A stretch of DNA of 64,000 nt from Populus alba (lineage: Eukaryota > Streptophyta > Magnoliopsida > Malpighiales > Salicaceae): assembly GCF_005239225.2 (NCBI RefSeq), contig NC_133300.1, positions 8,833,875-8,897,874 of the forward strand. Direction: 5' to 3'. The notes under the pieces are model-generated. The model saw nothing but the letters and a program-made list of their open reading frames with translations. It searched no databases and was not told the DNA's origin. Position 1 is the first letter of the stretch. Each line of letters begins with the position of its first letter. Positions 12,014-22,973 of this stretch are shown piece after piece. Both the position numbers and the translations under genes were made by a program.

Positions 12014-12399
12014 CCTTATAAAAAGCTAATTACTTCTCCAACAAGAAACTAAGCTTTGATGTGCGGTTCTATTTGGGCATGTTATGAACGCATGTCCAGA
12101 ATAAAAGGGAACTACTCAAGCATCGTTCTTGTAGTACAACTCGAGAACATTCACATCGCCTCACAGTTCCATTAAGACGTGAGCATTCCTGCAGAAATGA
12201 AACTAGCCACCGTGTGAGAGAAAAAGATCACCCCTCCCATCGTTCCATGCTGGATTTGTCCAATTTATCCGGTCCACACCAGGAACGACATAGAAAAAGT
12301 GCCAAGGAAGTCTCAGAGCATCACTGACATGCCCACCACCTTATCATGTGGAAGGCTCTCTACTATCTAAGAAAGTTTAGGAAGCCAGAGTACCCAAGG
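12014..12399 (+). other. Leader and degraded start of Tat gag
   Basis: Lies between the PBS and the recognisable Gag domain. No continuous frame survives. It presumably held the leader and N-terminal Gag codons. Confidence 0.5.
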
Positions 12400-13320
12400 A
12401 GTATTTGTCCACAAAGATGAGCTTAGACACGTATGATGGACTCACAGACCTTTAGGAGCATATCTAGAATGTGAGGGAGAGCCTTGAGCTGGTCATCCAT
12501 GATAATGATGTGATGTGTAAGATATTACCCACCACCTTTAGGGAGAACGTAAGGATGTGGTACAATAACCTGAAGTCAGGGTCAATCTTAGGCTTCTAAG
12601 ACCTATATACCAAGCTGGTGGCACGTTTCAGCACCAACATCCTTATGAAGAAAAGCTCCACTGAATTATTTGGGATTGTCCAAGGCAAGAAGGAGCCCAT
12701 CGAGTTTATCTGAGGAGATTCAATGAAGAAATGCTTCAGGTGAAGGACTTATTAAAGCCCATAACCTATAAGGATTTGATCAAAGGAGTTAGAAATGAAA
12801 AGTTGTGGAAGTAACTCCACCCATTACGAAACATAACTTTCCTGAGGGTGAAGCGGATGATTGAGAGTCACATAAGAGTAAAGGAAGCCTTGGCTGCTCG
12901 TAAAAGCTCCACTCAGGTCCATAGAGGAGGCATCAATGATGAACCCCATAACAGGAACCATTCCCTAATCAGAAGACAAGAGGTTAAGACGAAAGGATCC
13001 CTCCGGGAACATCCCAGTAAACCTGAAAGGGTTTATACCCCTGTAAATACCAGTTACACTGACATCTATACAACTTTGAGCGGCCAAAACTTGCTTCAAT
13101 ATCCTCCTCCCTTAAAGTCCAATCCCAACCTTAAGTTCTCCAAGAAGTACTGCTAGTTTCATAGGGAGAGGGAACATGACACCGAGGATTGTAATGCTCT
13201 TAGAAAAGAAGTGGAGAGGCTCCTAGCTTAAGGATACCCTAAACAATTCTTAATAAAAGATTCATCTCAAGACGGGGAGAGAGAGACGAAGTAAGACAAC
13301 AAGGACTAACACTCCCTAAG
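12400..13320 (+). pseudogene. gag: Tat gag (degraded)
   Basis: The capsid protein of the retrotransposon. Visible pieces in shifting frames: SLDTYDGLTDL, VRMWYNNLKSGSI, FGIVQGKKEPIEFI and, at the 3' end, FHREREHDTEDCNALRKEVE. The last is the zinc-knuckle region (normally YCRFHRDHGHDTEDC) with a stop codon in its first half. A 102-codon open stretch at 12848-13156 is the longest intact part. Stops and frameshifts make it non-functional. Confidence 0.85.
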
Positions 13321-13439
13321 ATCCTAATCATACTGGGGGGCTCAACAACTAATGTGGGTGTTGCAAAAAATAAAAAGACAAGGGTGGGGGATCAAGTCCT
13401 ATTAGCAGTGAACCAAGAAAGGTTTTGGCATGAACCCAT

Positions 13440-14060
13440 CACCTTCACCCCTACTGATGGATAAGGGATTGAATACCCTCGCATGAAGATGGCTTGGTGA
13501 TTTTCACTGTAATGGAAAGACACAGGGTTCACAAGATATTAGTGGATAATGGCAGCTAAGTGAACATCCTGTCAGTTGAGGCTATGATGAAAATGGGAAT
13601 AGACGCCTCTAGAATGACTCCAGGGCCCACACCCCTCATCAGGATAAAAGGGATAATAGTGCCCGTGAAGGGAGCATTGGGGTTGACCGTTATTATAGGG
13701 TTTGCACCTTGTTGTGTAACCCCACAACAGACCTTCATGGTCATTGATACTCACCTCTCATACAATGTCATAATCGGGAGGCCACTACTTTATTAGCTTA
13801 GTGCAATAGCCATCACTAAATATCTGACCCTGAAATTCCCAACTAGTAAAGGAATAATAGCAGTGAAGGGAAATCAAAAGGTCTCAAGAGAGTATGCTAA
13901 CACATGCCTAAAGGGTAAGATGGGCCTATTGATTGATCGTCCTGAAACCAATGAGAAGAAGCTTGAGGTCAGAACAAAGGCAGCTGAAGAGCTGGTTGAA
14001 TTTTGTTTGGGGCCTAGAGAGAAGGAAGCTAGGAAAGTAGGTTGCACCTTGAACAACTAA
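13440..14060 (+). pseudogene. Tat protease (degraded)
   Basis: Aspartic protease of the polyprotein. ILVDNGS at about 13537-13557 is the catalytic D-[ST]-G-type motif in its D-N-G form, followed by a stop and then NILSVEAMMKMGI. Further along come APCCVTPQQTFMV and SYNVIIGRPLLY, the usual second half, which ends with an in-frame stop. The linker to RT continues with KGNQKVSREYANTCLKGK. Confidence 0.85.
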
Positions 14061-15470
14061 TAGAAACAAGACCTCACGAAGCTGCTGGTTTCACATAGAG
14101 GTAACTTTTCCTTTCGTCTAGAGGACATGCTGGGGATCAGCTCTGAAATAGCTTCACATTGGCTGAGTGTGAATCCTTGTTTTCTCCCTGTACATCAGAA
14201 AAAGAGAAGTGTGAGGGAGGACAAATAGAAGACCATTATTGAAGAGGTGGAAAAGCTCATGTCAGCATGATTCATACGGGAGATGACCTACCCTGAGTGG
14301 CTTGCCAACATTGTGATGGTAAAGAAGGGCAATGAAAAATGGCGAATGTGTGTGGATTTCATAGACTTGAATGAGGCCTACCCAAAGGATAACTATCCAC
14401 TCTCCAAGATAGACAGACTAGTGGATTTAACAGCAGGGTACGAGTTTTTTAGCTCCTTGGATGCATACTCTAGGTATCTTCAAATCCCCATGCATTCAAC
14501 TAATGAAGAAAATACATCTTTTATAACCGAATAAGGGACCTACTGTTACAGAGTCATGCCTTTCGGTTTGAAGAATGCAGAGGCCACATACTAGAGGATG
14601 GTTGATAAAGTGTTTAAGCATCAGTTAGGCAAGATCATTGAAGGATATGTAGATGATATGTTGGTGAAAAGTATGACCTTTGAACAACACCTGTAGAACC
14701 TAAAGGACGTCTTCCAAGTACTAGAGCACTACAGTATGAAGCTGAACCCCTTCAAGAGTGTGTTCGCCATTCGAGGAGGGAAATTATTCGGCTTTCTGGT
14801 TAGCCACAGGGGGATTAAGCCTAATCTAGAGAATATACAAGTACTACTAGGCACGAATCCCCTCAAGATAGTGAAGGAAGTACAACATCTTACAGGGAGG
14901 TTAACCGCTCTAAGTAGGTTCATAATAAAATAAGGGAACAAAGTTTGCTATTTTTTAAAGTCCTAAGGAATGCCCCTAACTTCCAATGTACACCTGAATG
15001 TCAGAAATCTTTCAAAGAACTAAAGATTTACCTCTCATCCCTAAATATTCTCTCTCAACCTAGAGAAGGAGAGACCCTGTTCTTATACTTGGGGGTGGCA
15101 GACCAGGCTGTTAATGCAGTAGTGGTTAGGGAGGAAGATGGAGTACAATGTCCGGTATACTATGTTGGCAAAACACTACTAGATGCAGAAACTCGCTACT
15201 TGAGAGTATTAAAAATGGCCTTGGCACTGGTGACAACTTCCTAGAAGCTGAGGGCCTACTTTTAGGCACATTAGGTGGTGGTGTTGACAAACCAACCTCT
15301 AAGGAAGATTCTTCACAAACTGGACATGTCAGGATGATTGGTGAAATGGGTAGTGGAATTAGGAGAATATGGAATGCAGTATGGGCTAAGGCCTGCAATT
15401 CAAGATCGGGCTTTGGCTGACTTCATAACTGAATGCAAATTTAAAGAGGTCACCACATAGGATCTTTCTC
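14061..15470 (+). pseudogene. Tat reverse transcriptase and RNase H (degraded)
   Basis: RT copies element RNA into DNA and RNase H removes the RNA. RT motifs in order: YPEWLANIVMVKK, WRMCVDFIDLNEAYPKD, SLDAYSRYLQIPMH, MPFGLKNA, and the active-site box GYVDDMLVKS at about 14645-14675, followed by KLFGFLVSHRGI. RNase H follows with FKELKIYLSS, EGETLFLYLGVAD and YYVGKTLLDAETRY. Stops occur at 14532, 14592, 14694, 15242 and 15263. Most sit where relatives have glutamine, so CAG or CAA has become TAG or TAA. Confidence 0.92.
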
Positions 15471-15519
15471 CCAATCCAAAGCTATTAGACCCTAGGTCAT
15501 TCAGGCAGATCTTCACTCA

Positions 15520-15908
15520 AGATTGGCGACTTTATGTGGATGGTAGCTCCACACAAGAAGGAAGCGGAGTGGGGATCCTTCTTTTCATTCTAGAGGGGCA
15601 GGTTTACCAATATGGGCTCAGGTTTGGATTCCTAGCTTCTAACAATGTGGCCGTGTATGAGGTTGTGATAGCAGGTTTGGGTCTGGCGGAAGCCATGTAG
15701 GCGTATCTTCTACATGTGCATAGTGATTCCCAACTGATTGTGGGGCAATTCTAGGGAATCTATGAAGCTAGAGATTCGACCATGATATTGTATTCAGAAA
15801 AGGTCAAAGCCACGCTAGCTCAGAAGGGCAGGGTAGTCAAGATTGTTAGAGTGCCTAGGGAGGAAAATGTACAAGTTGACTTTTTTTCGAAGCTAGCTAG
15901 CGCTAACC
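15520..15908 (+). pseudogene. Second, archaeal-type RNase H of the Tat lineage (degraded)
   Basis: LYVDGSSTQEGSGVGILL starts the domain (first catalytic Asp in VDGSS). It continues with ASNNVAVYEVVIAGLGLAEA, SDSQLIVGQ, GIYEARDSTM and VPREENVQVDFFSKLAS. A dual RNase H is the hallmark of Tat elements. Stops at 15698 and 15752. The frame runs straight into the nested insertion at 15914 and resumes at 21020. Confidence 0.9.
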
Positions 15909-15913
15909 CGACA
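15909..15913. repeat. Target site duplication of the nested insertion (CGACA)
   Basis: CGACA here and again at 21015-21019. Removing one copy and the intervening sequence restores the pol reading across the junction (NPT-NLPIDVWIEVLDRPS). Confidence 0.9.
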
Positions 15914-15923
15914 TGTAACAACC

Positions 15924-16940
15924 CGGCTTTTCAAGCCCAAAACAACAAAAAAATTTTATTTTTTTACTTGACATACATCGTGTCGGTAATCGGCAAAACA
16001 GTTCCCTCCCATCATCAACAACAATCAACATTTCATTTAAAAGTGAATTTTACATAAACAAATAATGTTATGTTTGCATGATTAGAAGTTCACATTAAAA
16101 ACATACATACATAGACATGAGTTTGCATTCCTATCCTACTAATATTCATCACGAATTTAAAAAAAAAGGATCTAATAAAAGTTATACGTTTAGTACATTG
16201 ATTCATACAAAATACATCGTGATTTAGAATGCAATTACATGATTCCTTACGAAAGTAGGTTCCCGTGTACTGGGTTTCCTAGGCATCTCATTAATGTGAC
16301 ATCCCTGCTGCAGTACAAAACATTTAAGAGAATACAATTACTTAATAATAATAATGATAATTAAACGGTTTGGTAGTTTAATGAAGCATTAACATTATCC
16401 CATGTTTGATGCGTGATATTTATAGTTTCTTAATGTATTTGGTATAACAACTTGCAGTACATATAGATACACAAATTCTTGCAATCAACCATAATCTTAA
16501 ACCCAGCTATCCTCTTAAATCATCATTTGCTGAGGTCAACTGTTCACTCACCCCGGTCATCCATTCAGATGCCACTAGCCGAAATTAATCAACCATTTGT
16601 CAACATATAAGCATTTGACAATTTGATATCTGTTCTAACATAATATGGTAACATTCATGATAAAGTATCTCATTATTCAATGTATATATAAAAAAGGAAG
16701 GTGAAAGTCACCTACCTGCTCCACCTGTGGGTTGTTTTTGTCTTGATGATGGTCCAATCCTGACCGCACCACCTAAGACATCAATGGTCACAAATCAGTA
16801 CATTTGTATTTTTGAATCACATTCATCACCACAATTATTTCAAGAGTTCATATGTTCACATTTAAGTGTTCCACATTTTACACCATCATATTATGAAATT
16901 GTTACTAGCATTTAAGTCATTTCTACCTAGGAGGCCTATT
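15924..16940. other. Non-coding left part of the nested LTR-like insertion
   Basis: AT-rich, no genes. The motif GGTGAAAGTCACCTACCTGC at 16701-16720 reappears inverted at about 60703-60725 (GGTAGGTGATTTTCACCTTC), so this LTR family has another copy at the right end of the window. Confidence 0.5.
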
Positions 16941-16944
16941 GTAA

Positions 16945-17965
16945 AAATCGGCAGCGAAAACTGGTTCGCTACTGGCTGCCTAATTCGGCAGCGAAAACTG
17001 GTTCATTGCAGGCGACCAATTTGACAGCGAAAATTGGTTAGCTACAGGTTGCTAATTCGGCAACAAAAACTGTTTTGCTACTAGCGCCACAATTTCAGCA
17101 GCGAAAACTGGTTCGCTGCAGCCAACATGTGTTACGACAGCGAATGCTACTTTGCTGTAGACAATTCAATTTTAGCAGGAAAACTAGTTCGTTGCAGCCA
17201 ACATGTTTTGTGGCAGCGAATGCTACTTCGCTATAGACAACTCAATTTCGACAACGAATCGCAAATTCGTTGCAGACAACTCAACTTCGACAGTGAATCA
17301 TAAATTTGCTTCAGAACATGCCACTCAGCAGCGAATGTTAATTCACTGCAGATGACACAGTTTCGGCAGCGAATCACAATTTCGCTGTAGAACACACAAT
17401 TCAATAGCGAATGCTAATTCGCCGCAGAAGACTTAGTTTCGGCAGCGAATCACAAATTCACTACAGATAACTCAGTTTCGGCATCGAATGCTAATTCACT
17501 ACAGCCGACACAGTTTCGGCAGCGAATCACAATTTCACTGCAGAACATACAATTCGGCAGCGAATGCTAATTCGCTGCAGAAGACTCAGTTTCGGTAGCG
17601 AATCACAAATTCGCTGCAAACAACTCAGTTTCGGTAGCGAATGCTAATTTGCTGTAGATGACACAATTTCGACAGCGAATCACAATTTCGCTGCAGAACA
17701 CACAATTCAGCAATGAATGCTAATTCACTACAGAAGACTCAGTTTTGGTAACGAATTACAAATTTGTTGCAGAAAACTTAGTTTCGGCAGCGAATTACAA
17801 TTTCACTGCATAACACACAATTCGGCAGCGAATGCTAATTCACTGCAGAAGACAAGTTCGGCAGCGAATCACACATTCATTGCAGAGAACTCAAGTTCGG
17901 CAGCGAATCACAAGAACTTCGTTGTAGAACACACGATTTGACAGTGAATGCTAATTCGCTGCAGG
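16945..17965. repeat. Palindromic minisatellite, about 36-bp unit, roughly 28 copies
   Basis: The unit is a hairpin-forming pair, GGCAGCGAAT then a short spacer then ATTCGCTGCAG, followed by a variable 10-12 base linker such as AACACACAATT or AAGACTCAGTTT. Two linker types alternate, giving a higher-order period of about 70 bp. Copies vary at CpG-type sites. A degraded piece of the same motif returns at 20805-20945. Confidence 0.9.
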
Positions 17966-18042
17966 AACTCAGTTTTGGCATGAACACATACCACACATGC
18001 TGTAACAACCCTAACATATAAACTGTCATTAAGTTCTAGGAA

Positions 18043-18230
18043 AACACACACATTGAAACCATCAATTTCAGCACATAATCCTTCAACAAATCCCAATAGA
18101 AAACACACATTGGAAACCATTAATTACAACATATAATCTTTCAACAAATTCCAACAGAACACACACATTGAAACCATCAATTTCAGCACATAATCTTTCA
18201 ACAAATTCTAGCAGAACACACACATGCATG
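18043..18230. repeat. Three-copy tandem repeat, about 64-bp unit
   Basis: Three copies of a unit containing AACACACACATTGAAACCAT and CACATAATCTTTCAACAAAT. It lies directly after the palindromic array inside the same LTR-like insertion. Confidence 0.85.
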
Positions 18231-18598
18231 TTGGCCAACCCCATAGTTAAAGCTAGCCCTCTACTATGATTTGTTATTTCCATTTTATTCCTTTTTCTTT
18301 GTTAGATGTTTTGGGAATTGGCCTTATTTCGTTTCTATTTCCTTATCCTCTTAGTTAATTTCAGTTTCCTTCACAACTAGCTTAGGTCTTAGGTCAATTT
18401 TCTTAAGGTCTTCTTTTTCATTTCTGGTTCCGGGTCTTAAGGAGAAGAGGAAGGGAGTTTCATGACCCATACCTTTCCAATCTAACTAAGTTTGAGGAAG
18501 GTTTGACAATATTCTTTCTCCTTTCCCGTTGGTTCTCCTCCTCTTTCTTCCTCTCACATTTTTTGGCCCCCCTTTTCCTTTCCCTCTTAGCAGCTGTC

Positions 18599-18757
18599 TG
18601 ATATGACCAAAAGATTGATGTCTTCTTCCAAGTGTAGGAGTATCGAAGTAATAAATAACCCGGCAAGACCGGGGTCGATTGGACCACATAGAGGTTAATT
18701 GTATAAATTATAAATAACAATACAACAACAACAACAACAACAATAATAGAAATAGTA

Positions 18758-18810
<53 letters not shown>

Positions 18811-20494
18811 CAGTACGTGGCGTTGTTATACCTGAAAATGATCTAAAAGATCGGGTCACAGGTTTCTAGTCTATATACTGAGTTTATGAAAAGATCAAAG
18901 AGATATATTATATAATATAAATTTTTTTTTAATGCGAATGAACAAGGCAAGACCAACAATGTCAGGATCCTTGATCAAACACAGAGCATACTTAACGTAT
19001 ATAAAAATATAACAAGAATGTAAATAATAGTAGTAGTAGTAGTAATAATAATAAAAAAAAAGGAAGAAATTAATGAGAACTTTGAGATGGAAGATTACTG
19101 TAAGGATTAAACAATGATAAAAACAAATGTCAAGGTTGGAGGATCCACTAATGGTATTTCAAACAAGTATAGTATAAACTCTTATTACTCAATTTGGAAA
19201 CCACACACGAAGGAGGTTCCAATTGGATGATTTGTCATTAATAGCTCATTATAAATTGTTAACATGATCATATTAATTATCTTATTTACGTAACACCAAA
19301 CTTTTAAATATTTTTAGGAATTCATGAGGCTTACTTATGTTAACAACAAATCAAGTTCCTTTCATAGCACAAGTGTAGGTAATACCATACGGTTGGGCTA
19401 TGAGAGTGCCAAGCATTTGTTGTACCAAGTATTATACAACACAAATCTAGATTAACCATTTAATAAGCAATGTATTAAGAATTAGTAAGATAAAAAGATA
19501 AGACATGTTAATATTAAACATTAAGGTCCATGTTAAGTTTACACTATACTTATTCTTACACCATTAGTGTAACCTTTTCACCTTGACATAATAAACTTAG
19601 CTAAACATAATGAAGAAGAGAAACATAAATAAACAAAACAAGAACATAAATAAGATACAAGTTAACTAAGGAAAGGAAAAGAAATGAAAAGCATAAACAA
19701 GATATTAATGAAAGCAAAACTTAAGAATCACAAAAAAAATATAAAGAGAGAAATAAAGAGCATGATCTTGATCTGAATAACCAAGCCCCTAAATACATGG
19801 CAAATGCCTCCTTTTATATGCCAAAATTCAGAATTATTGATTTGATGACTAATTGTTGAGTGGGTGGCAAACTCTTGACTTTGTGAAAATCCTTATCTTC
19901 TTGTCTGAATAAAACGAAATTGCTAGCATCAGAAATGGGACCACTTGAAAACATGAAAGTTGTAGGAAATTGACTCAGATTTCTAGGAAAAAAAATGGAG
20001 GTCATTTGGACTTCTAGAACTCTAGATATGGGCCAAACACTGAACAGTGTTCGGGCTGCAGGACAAATTCGGACTTCTCCGTTGTTGCTATAATTTGGAC
20101 TTGCAAACGGCCTTCTTAGATTTTGGTGTCGACATGAAAGTTGTAGGCCTATGTCTTACTGAATTTATGTAAAAAATTGAGATCATTTTGACATCTAGAA
20201 CTCGAGATATGACCCAATTACCGAACAGTGTTCCAGTTTGGACTGCACCAACATCTCTTTTTCTAAGTTTGGCCCTCTCTTTGTCTTTTCAATTTCCATA
20301 CTTGAATTCATCAATGAATCCTTTGATTTATATGATAGGCCTGCATTTAAGATGAACATTTACCATATATTAAGGCATTTTATAGTATTAGACTTGTTAT
20401 TATAAAACATGATTTAGTTAAGGAGTTATTAATACTTTAAGTGCAAAATGATGATATAAAACCTTGATAAATATGCACTTTTAAGTACTAATCA
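18599..20494 (-). mobile_element. Solo Athila-type LTR (copy A), nested
   Basis: On the plus strand it begins TGATATGACCAAAAGATTGA and ends AAGTACTAATCA; the LTR sense is minus. A perfect CTGTC duplication flanks it (18594-18598 and 20495-20499), so it is one clean insertion. At 1896 bp it is about 300 bp longer than the other complete copies, partly from an expanded (AAC)/(AAT) microsatellite at 18718-18812 and a second (AGT)/(AAT) stretch near 19029-19056. No internal region is present, so it is a solo LTR. Confidence 0.92.
18718..18812. repeat. (AAC)n(AAT)n microsatellite inside Athila LTR copy A
   Basis: A long AAC run followed by AAT repeats. The same position in copies D, E and F also has an (AAT/TTA)n run of different length, and in copy B a (TA)n run, so it is a built-in variable site of this LTR family. 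Confidence 0.9.
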
Positions 20495-20499
20495 CTGTC

Positions 20500-20966
20500 C
20501 AATCTTCTCTCAAGGTCTCATCTCTCCCTCACACGTTCACAAGGCACTCTTTAATGGTTTGGTTTAGGTTTCTGTTGGGAAAGAGAAAGGGAATAGTAAC
20601 ATGTAGCTGGATATATAGCTGCAACAGACAACTTTGGGAAGAGCAAAGGTCACCTTCTCTCTCCTCCTTGTATTTATACTCCCCATTAAAAGAGGAGGGT
20701 TGTTTGGGGTTGGTTTAGATGTGTTCGTATCCTTGTTTTGGTTTATCCAAAACCGATTTTACCCCTCCCTCCCAGCTCCTTAAGACAATTTAAAAAAACT
20801 ATGTCGCTGTCAATTCAGAAATCGATAGCGAAACGACGTCGCTACCAATTCAGGAAATCGGCAGCAAAAAATACATCACTGCCGATTCAAAAATCGGCAC
20901 CCAAACATCGTTGCTGATTTAGGAAATTGCAGCGAAAACTAGCGATGGTGGATCATTAATTCTCTC

Positions 20967-20998
<32 letters not shown>

Positions 20999-21014
20999 TC
21001 TTTTGGGTGTTACA
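20500..21014. other. Right part of the nested LTR-like insertion
   Basis: Non-coding. Contains degraded GCTGCCGATT/AATCGGCAGC palindromic units at 20805-20945 and a (CT)n(AT)n tract at 20957-20999 just before the terminal GGGTGTTACA. Confidence 0.6.
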
Positions 21015-21019
21015 CGACA

Positions 21020-22330
21020 AACCTCCCAATTGATGTATGGATTGAAGTCCTGGACCGTCCCAGCGTGGAAGAGAGCAATACTACAGCCTTTCCATCCATG
21101 AGAGCTAATGATTGGAGAGCATTGGTCAAAGAATACATACTCATGGGAACTGTGTCTCCAGACAAACTAGAAGCCATTAAGGTGACAAAAGAGCATCGGG
21201 TTACAACATGATTGGCGGGGTCTTGTATAGGAGATCCACATTAGCACCGCTCCTCAAGTGCTTATCCTCAGATAAAAGAGATGCACAAGGGAGTCTATGG
21301 ATTGCATGCAGGCTTTAGAGCCTTGGCTGCCTATGTTACAAGAGTAGGCTTTTATTGGCCCACCATATTATAAGATTTTAGAGACCCAGTGAAGAAGTGT
21401 GACGAGTGTCAAAGATTTGCTCCAGTGTCAAGGCGACCTTTAGCTGAGACGACAACAATCCCTTCCCCTTGGCCCTTTTTGCCAATGAGGAATGGATATT
21501 CTAGGACCCTTCCCCAAAGCAACTAGGAGAAGATAGTTTGGCCTAGTGGTCGTGGACTATTTCACTAAGTGGGTGGAAGTTGAAGCATTGGTGGACATCA
21601 CAACTAACAAGGTGATCTCTTTCTTGTGGAAGAATGTGTTCTGCTGATTCGGAGTACCTAGGATACTAATTGCTGATAATGGAACCCAGTTCGACAACTA
21701 GAAAATGAGGGAACATTATGAAAGGTTAAAGATTGACCACAAGTTCTATTCGGAATCATACCCCCAGATGAATGGGCAAGCTGAACTTACCAACCAGGTC
21801 CTAGTCAACGGTTTGAAGAAGAAGATAAAGATGCCAAGTCAAAATGGGTAGAGCTCTTAAATGAAATCTTGTGGACCTACAGACCAATAACAAAGAACTC
21901 AATGAGGGAACCCCTTTTCTCCTTACATATGGGACCGAAGCTATAATCCCAGTAGAGATTGGATGCCCCAACACTAGGGTATTGTACTTCTCTCCTCAAA
22001 ACAATGAGTAAGTACTTAAAGTCAATCTTGACTTACTAGAAGAGTCCAAACTCGCAATTGATGTGAAGATCAAGGCCACTCAATATAACAACACTAGAGT
22101 GAAGAACATGATTTTCAAACAAGAGGATTTGGTACTAAGAAAGTTGGAAGCCACGAGTAATAGAGAGAGTAGCAGAAAACTAGCTTAAAAATAGGATGGT
22201 CCTTTTAGGGTGACAAAGGTGGTTAAAGCCAACACCTATCATCTGCAAGACCCATAAGGCTCTGACCTTTTTTATGCGTGGCATTGAGACCACCTTAAGT
22301 TGCATCCTTGTTAAATACATAAACAAAGAA
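21020..22330 (+). pseudogene. Tat integrase (degraded)
   Basis: Integrase inserts the cDNA. Before the core are HKGVYGLHAGFRALAAYVTR and KKCDECQRFAPV, the His and Cys parts of the HHCC zinc finger. The core follows with DILGPFP, VVDYFTKWVEVEAL, ADNGTQFDN (second Asp) and the NGQAE box (catalytic Glu). After the core come LTYGTEAVIPVEIG and the C-terminal GPFRVTKVVKANTYHLQD. Stops and small indels break the frame throughout. It continues pol from 15908 after removal of the nested insertion. Confidence 0.92.
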
Positions 22331-22957
22331 TGCATATCTTTATCAATTGTGTTCTTACTTTAATCACGTTCCTTTCTCAGGAATACTTCCTATCGATCTA
22401 ATCGAGGTCACACACCCATGTGGCGTCTGAGACCCATTACTCTAAGGCAGTAATAGGGGATCAATGCTTCATTCCTCAGGGCGGCTGTCAGTGCCCCCTC
22501 CCTCCCTTCTGTCTAGCCCTTTCAGTTAGAATCAAGAGTGTTGGGATGACCTTATCAGGTTCCCACTGTCTATCCAACTCGAGTTACATACCTTGTGTGC
22601 GGCCCGTGACCCACACCTCTCCTAAATATCACAAGTATCAGCCTTTATAACATTAAGAAAGGGCTAAAATCAACCCTTCTACAACAACACCTCTTACTGG
22701 TCCAAACAGGGCTACACAAATTTGTGGTGTCTATGACCCACTTCTCCAAGACAGTAGTGAGTGTCTAATATTCTTAAGAGGAAGAACTGGGAACAAATCT
22801 TGAAGATTCAAATAATGAACTCTTTGGGAACACCATCCCCGCCAGTGAGGCCTTGATAAGAGGAGTTTAAAAGACGCCCTGACTAAGATCATGACTCAAT
22901 TAAGGTCGATCCGAAATCTCTTTAGTCTTAAGTCTCCCTATTTCTCTAAAGATGAAC
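22331..22957 (+). other. 3' non-coding region of the Tat element with about 150-bp repeats
   Basis: Three diverged copies of a block such as CATGTGGCGTCTGAGACCCA followed by CTAAGGCAGTAATA occur at about 22409-22460, 22585-22630 and 22715-22760. No frame is open. Tat elements often carry such a repeat-bearing stretch between integrase and the 3' LTR. Confidence 0.65.
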
Positions 22958-22973
22958 AGACTTGGGAGGCTAC
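22958..22973 (+). other. Polypurine tract of the Tat element
   Basis: The purine-rich stretch GACTTGGGAGGCTAC directly before the 3' LTR start TGATGGG. It is the expected plus-strand primer site, slightly degraded. Confidence 0.6.

Larger units (their letters stand above)
15914..21014. mobile_element. Nested insertion with LTR-type ends, probably a solo chromovirus-like LTR, minus orientation
   Basis: The ends are TGTAACAACCC and GGGTGTTACA, an LTR-like TG...CA pair, with a perfect CGACA duplication. No coding region is seen. Without its own nested Athila LTR it is about 3.2 kb. The termini and the (CT)n/(TA)n tract near the right end suggest a Ty3/gypsy chromovirus LTR read on the minus strand. 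Since only one copy is present, a solo LTR from LTR-LTR recombination is the simplest explanation. A non-autonomous large derivative is the alternative. Confidence 0.75.

Noticed and set aside
16945..17965. CRISPR-like regular repeats
   Set aside because: Repeats and linkers are both repetitive, the units are diverged palindromes in a plant LTR, and there are no unique spacers or cas genes.
17717..18283. Open frames over the palindromic array and the adjacent tandem repeat
   Set aside because: Repetitive residue patterns produced by the repeats.
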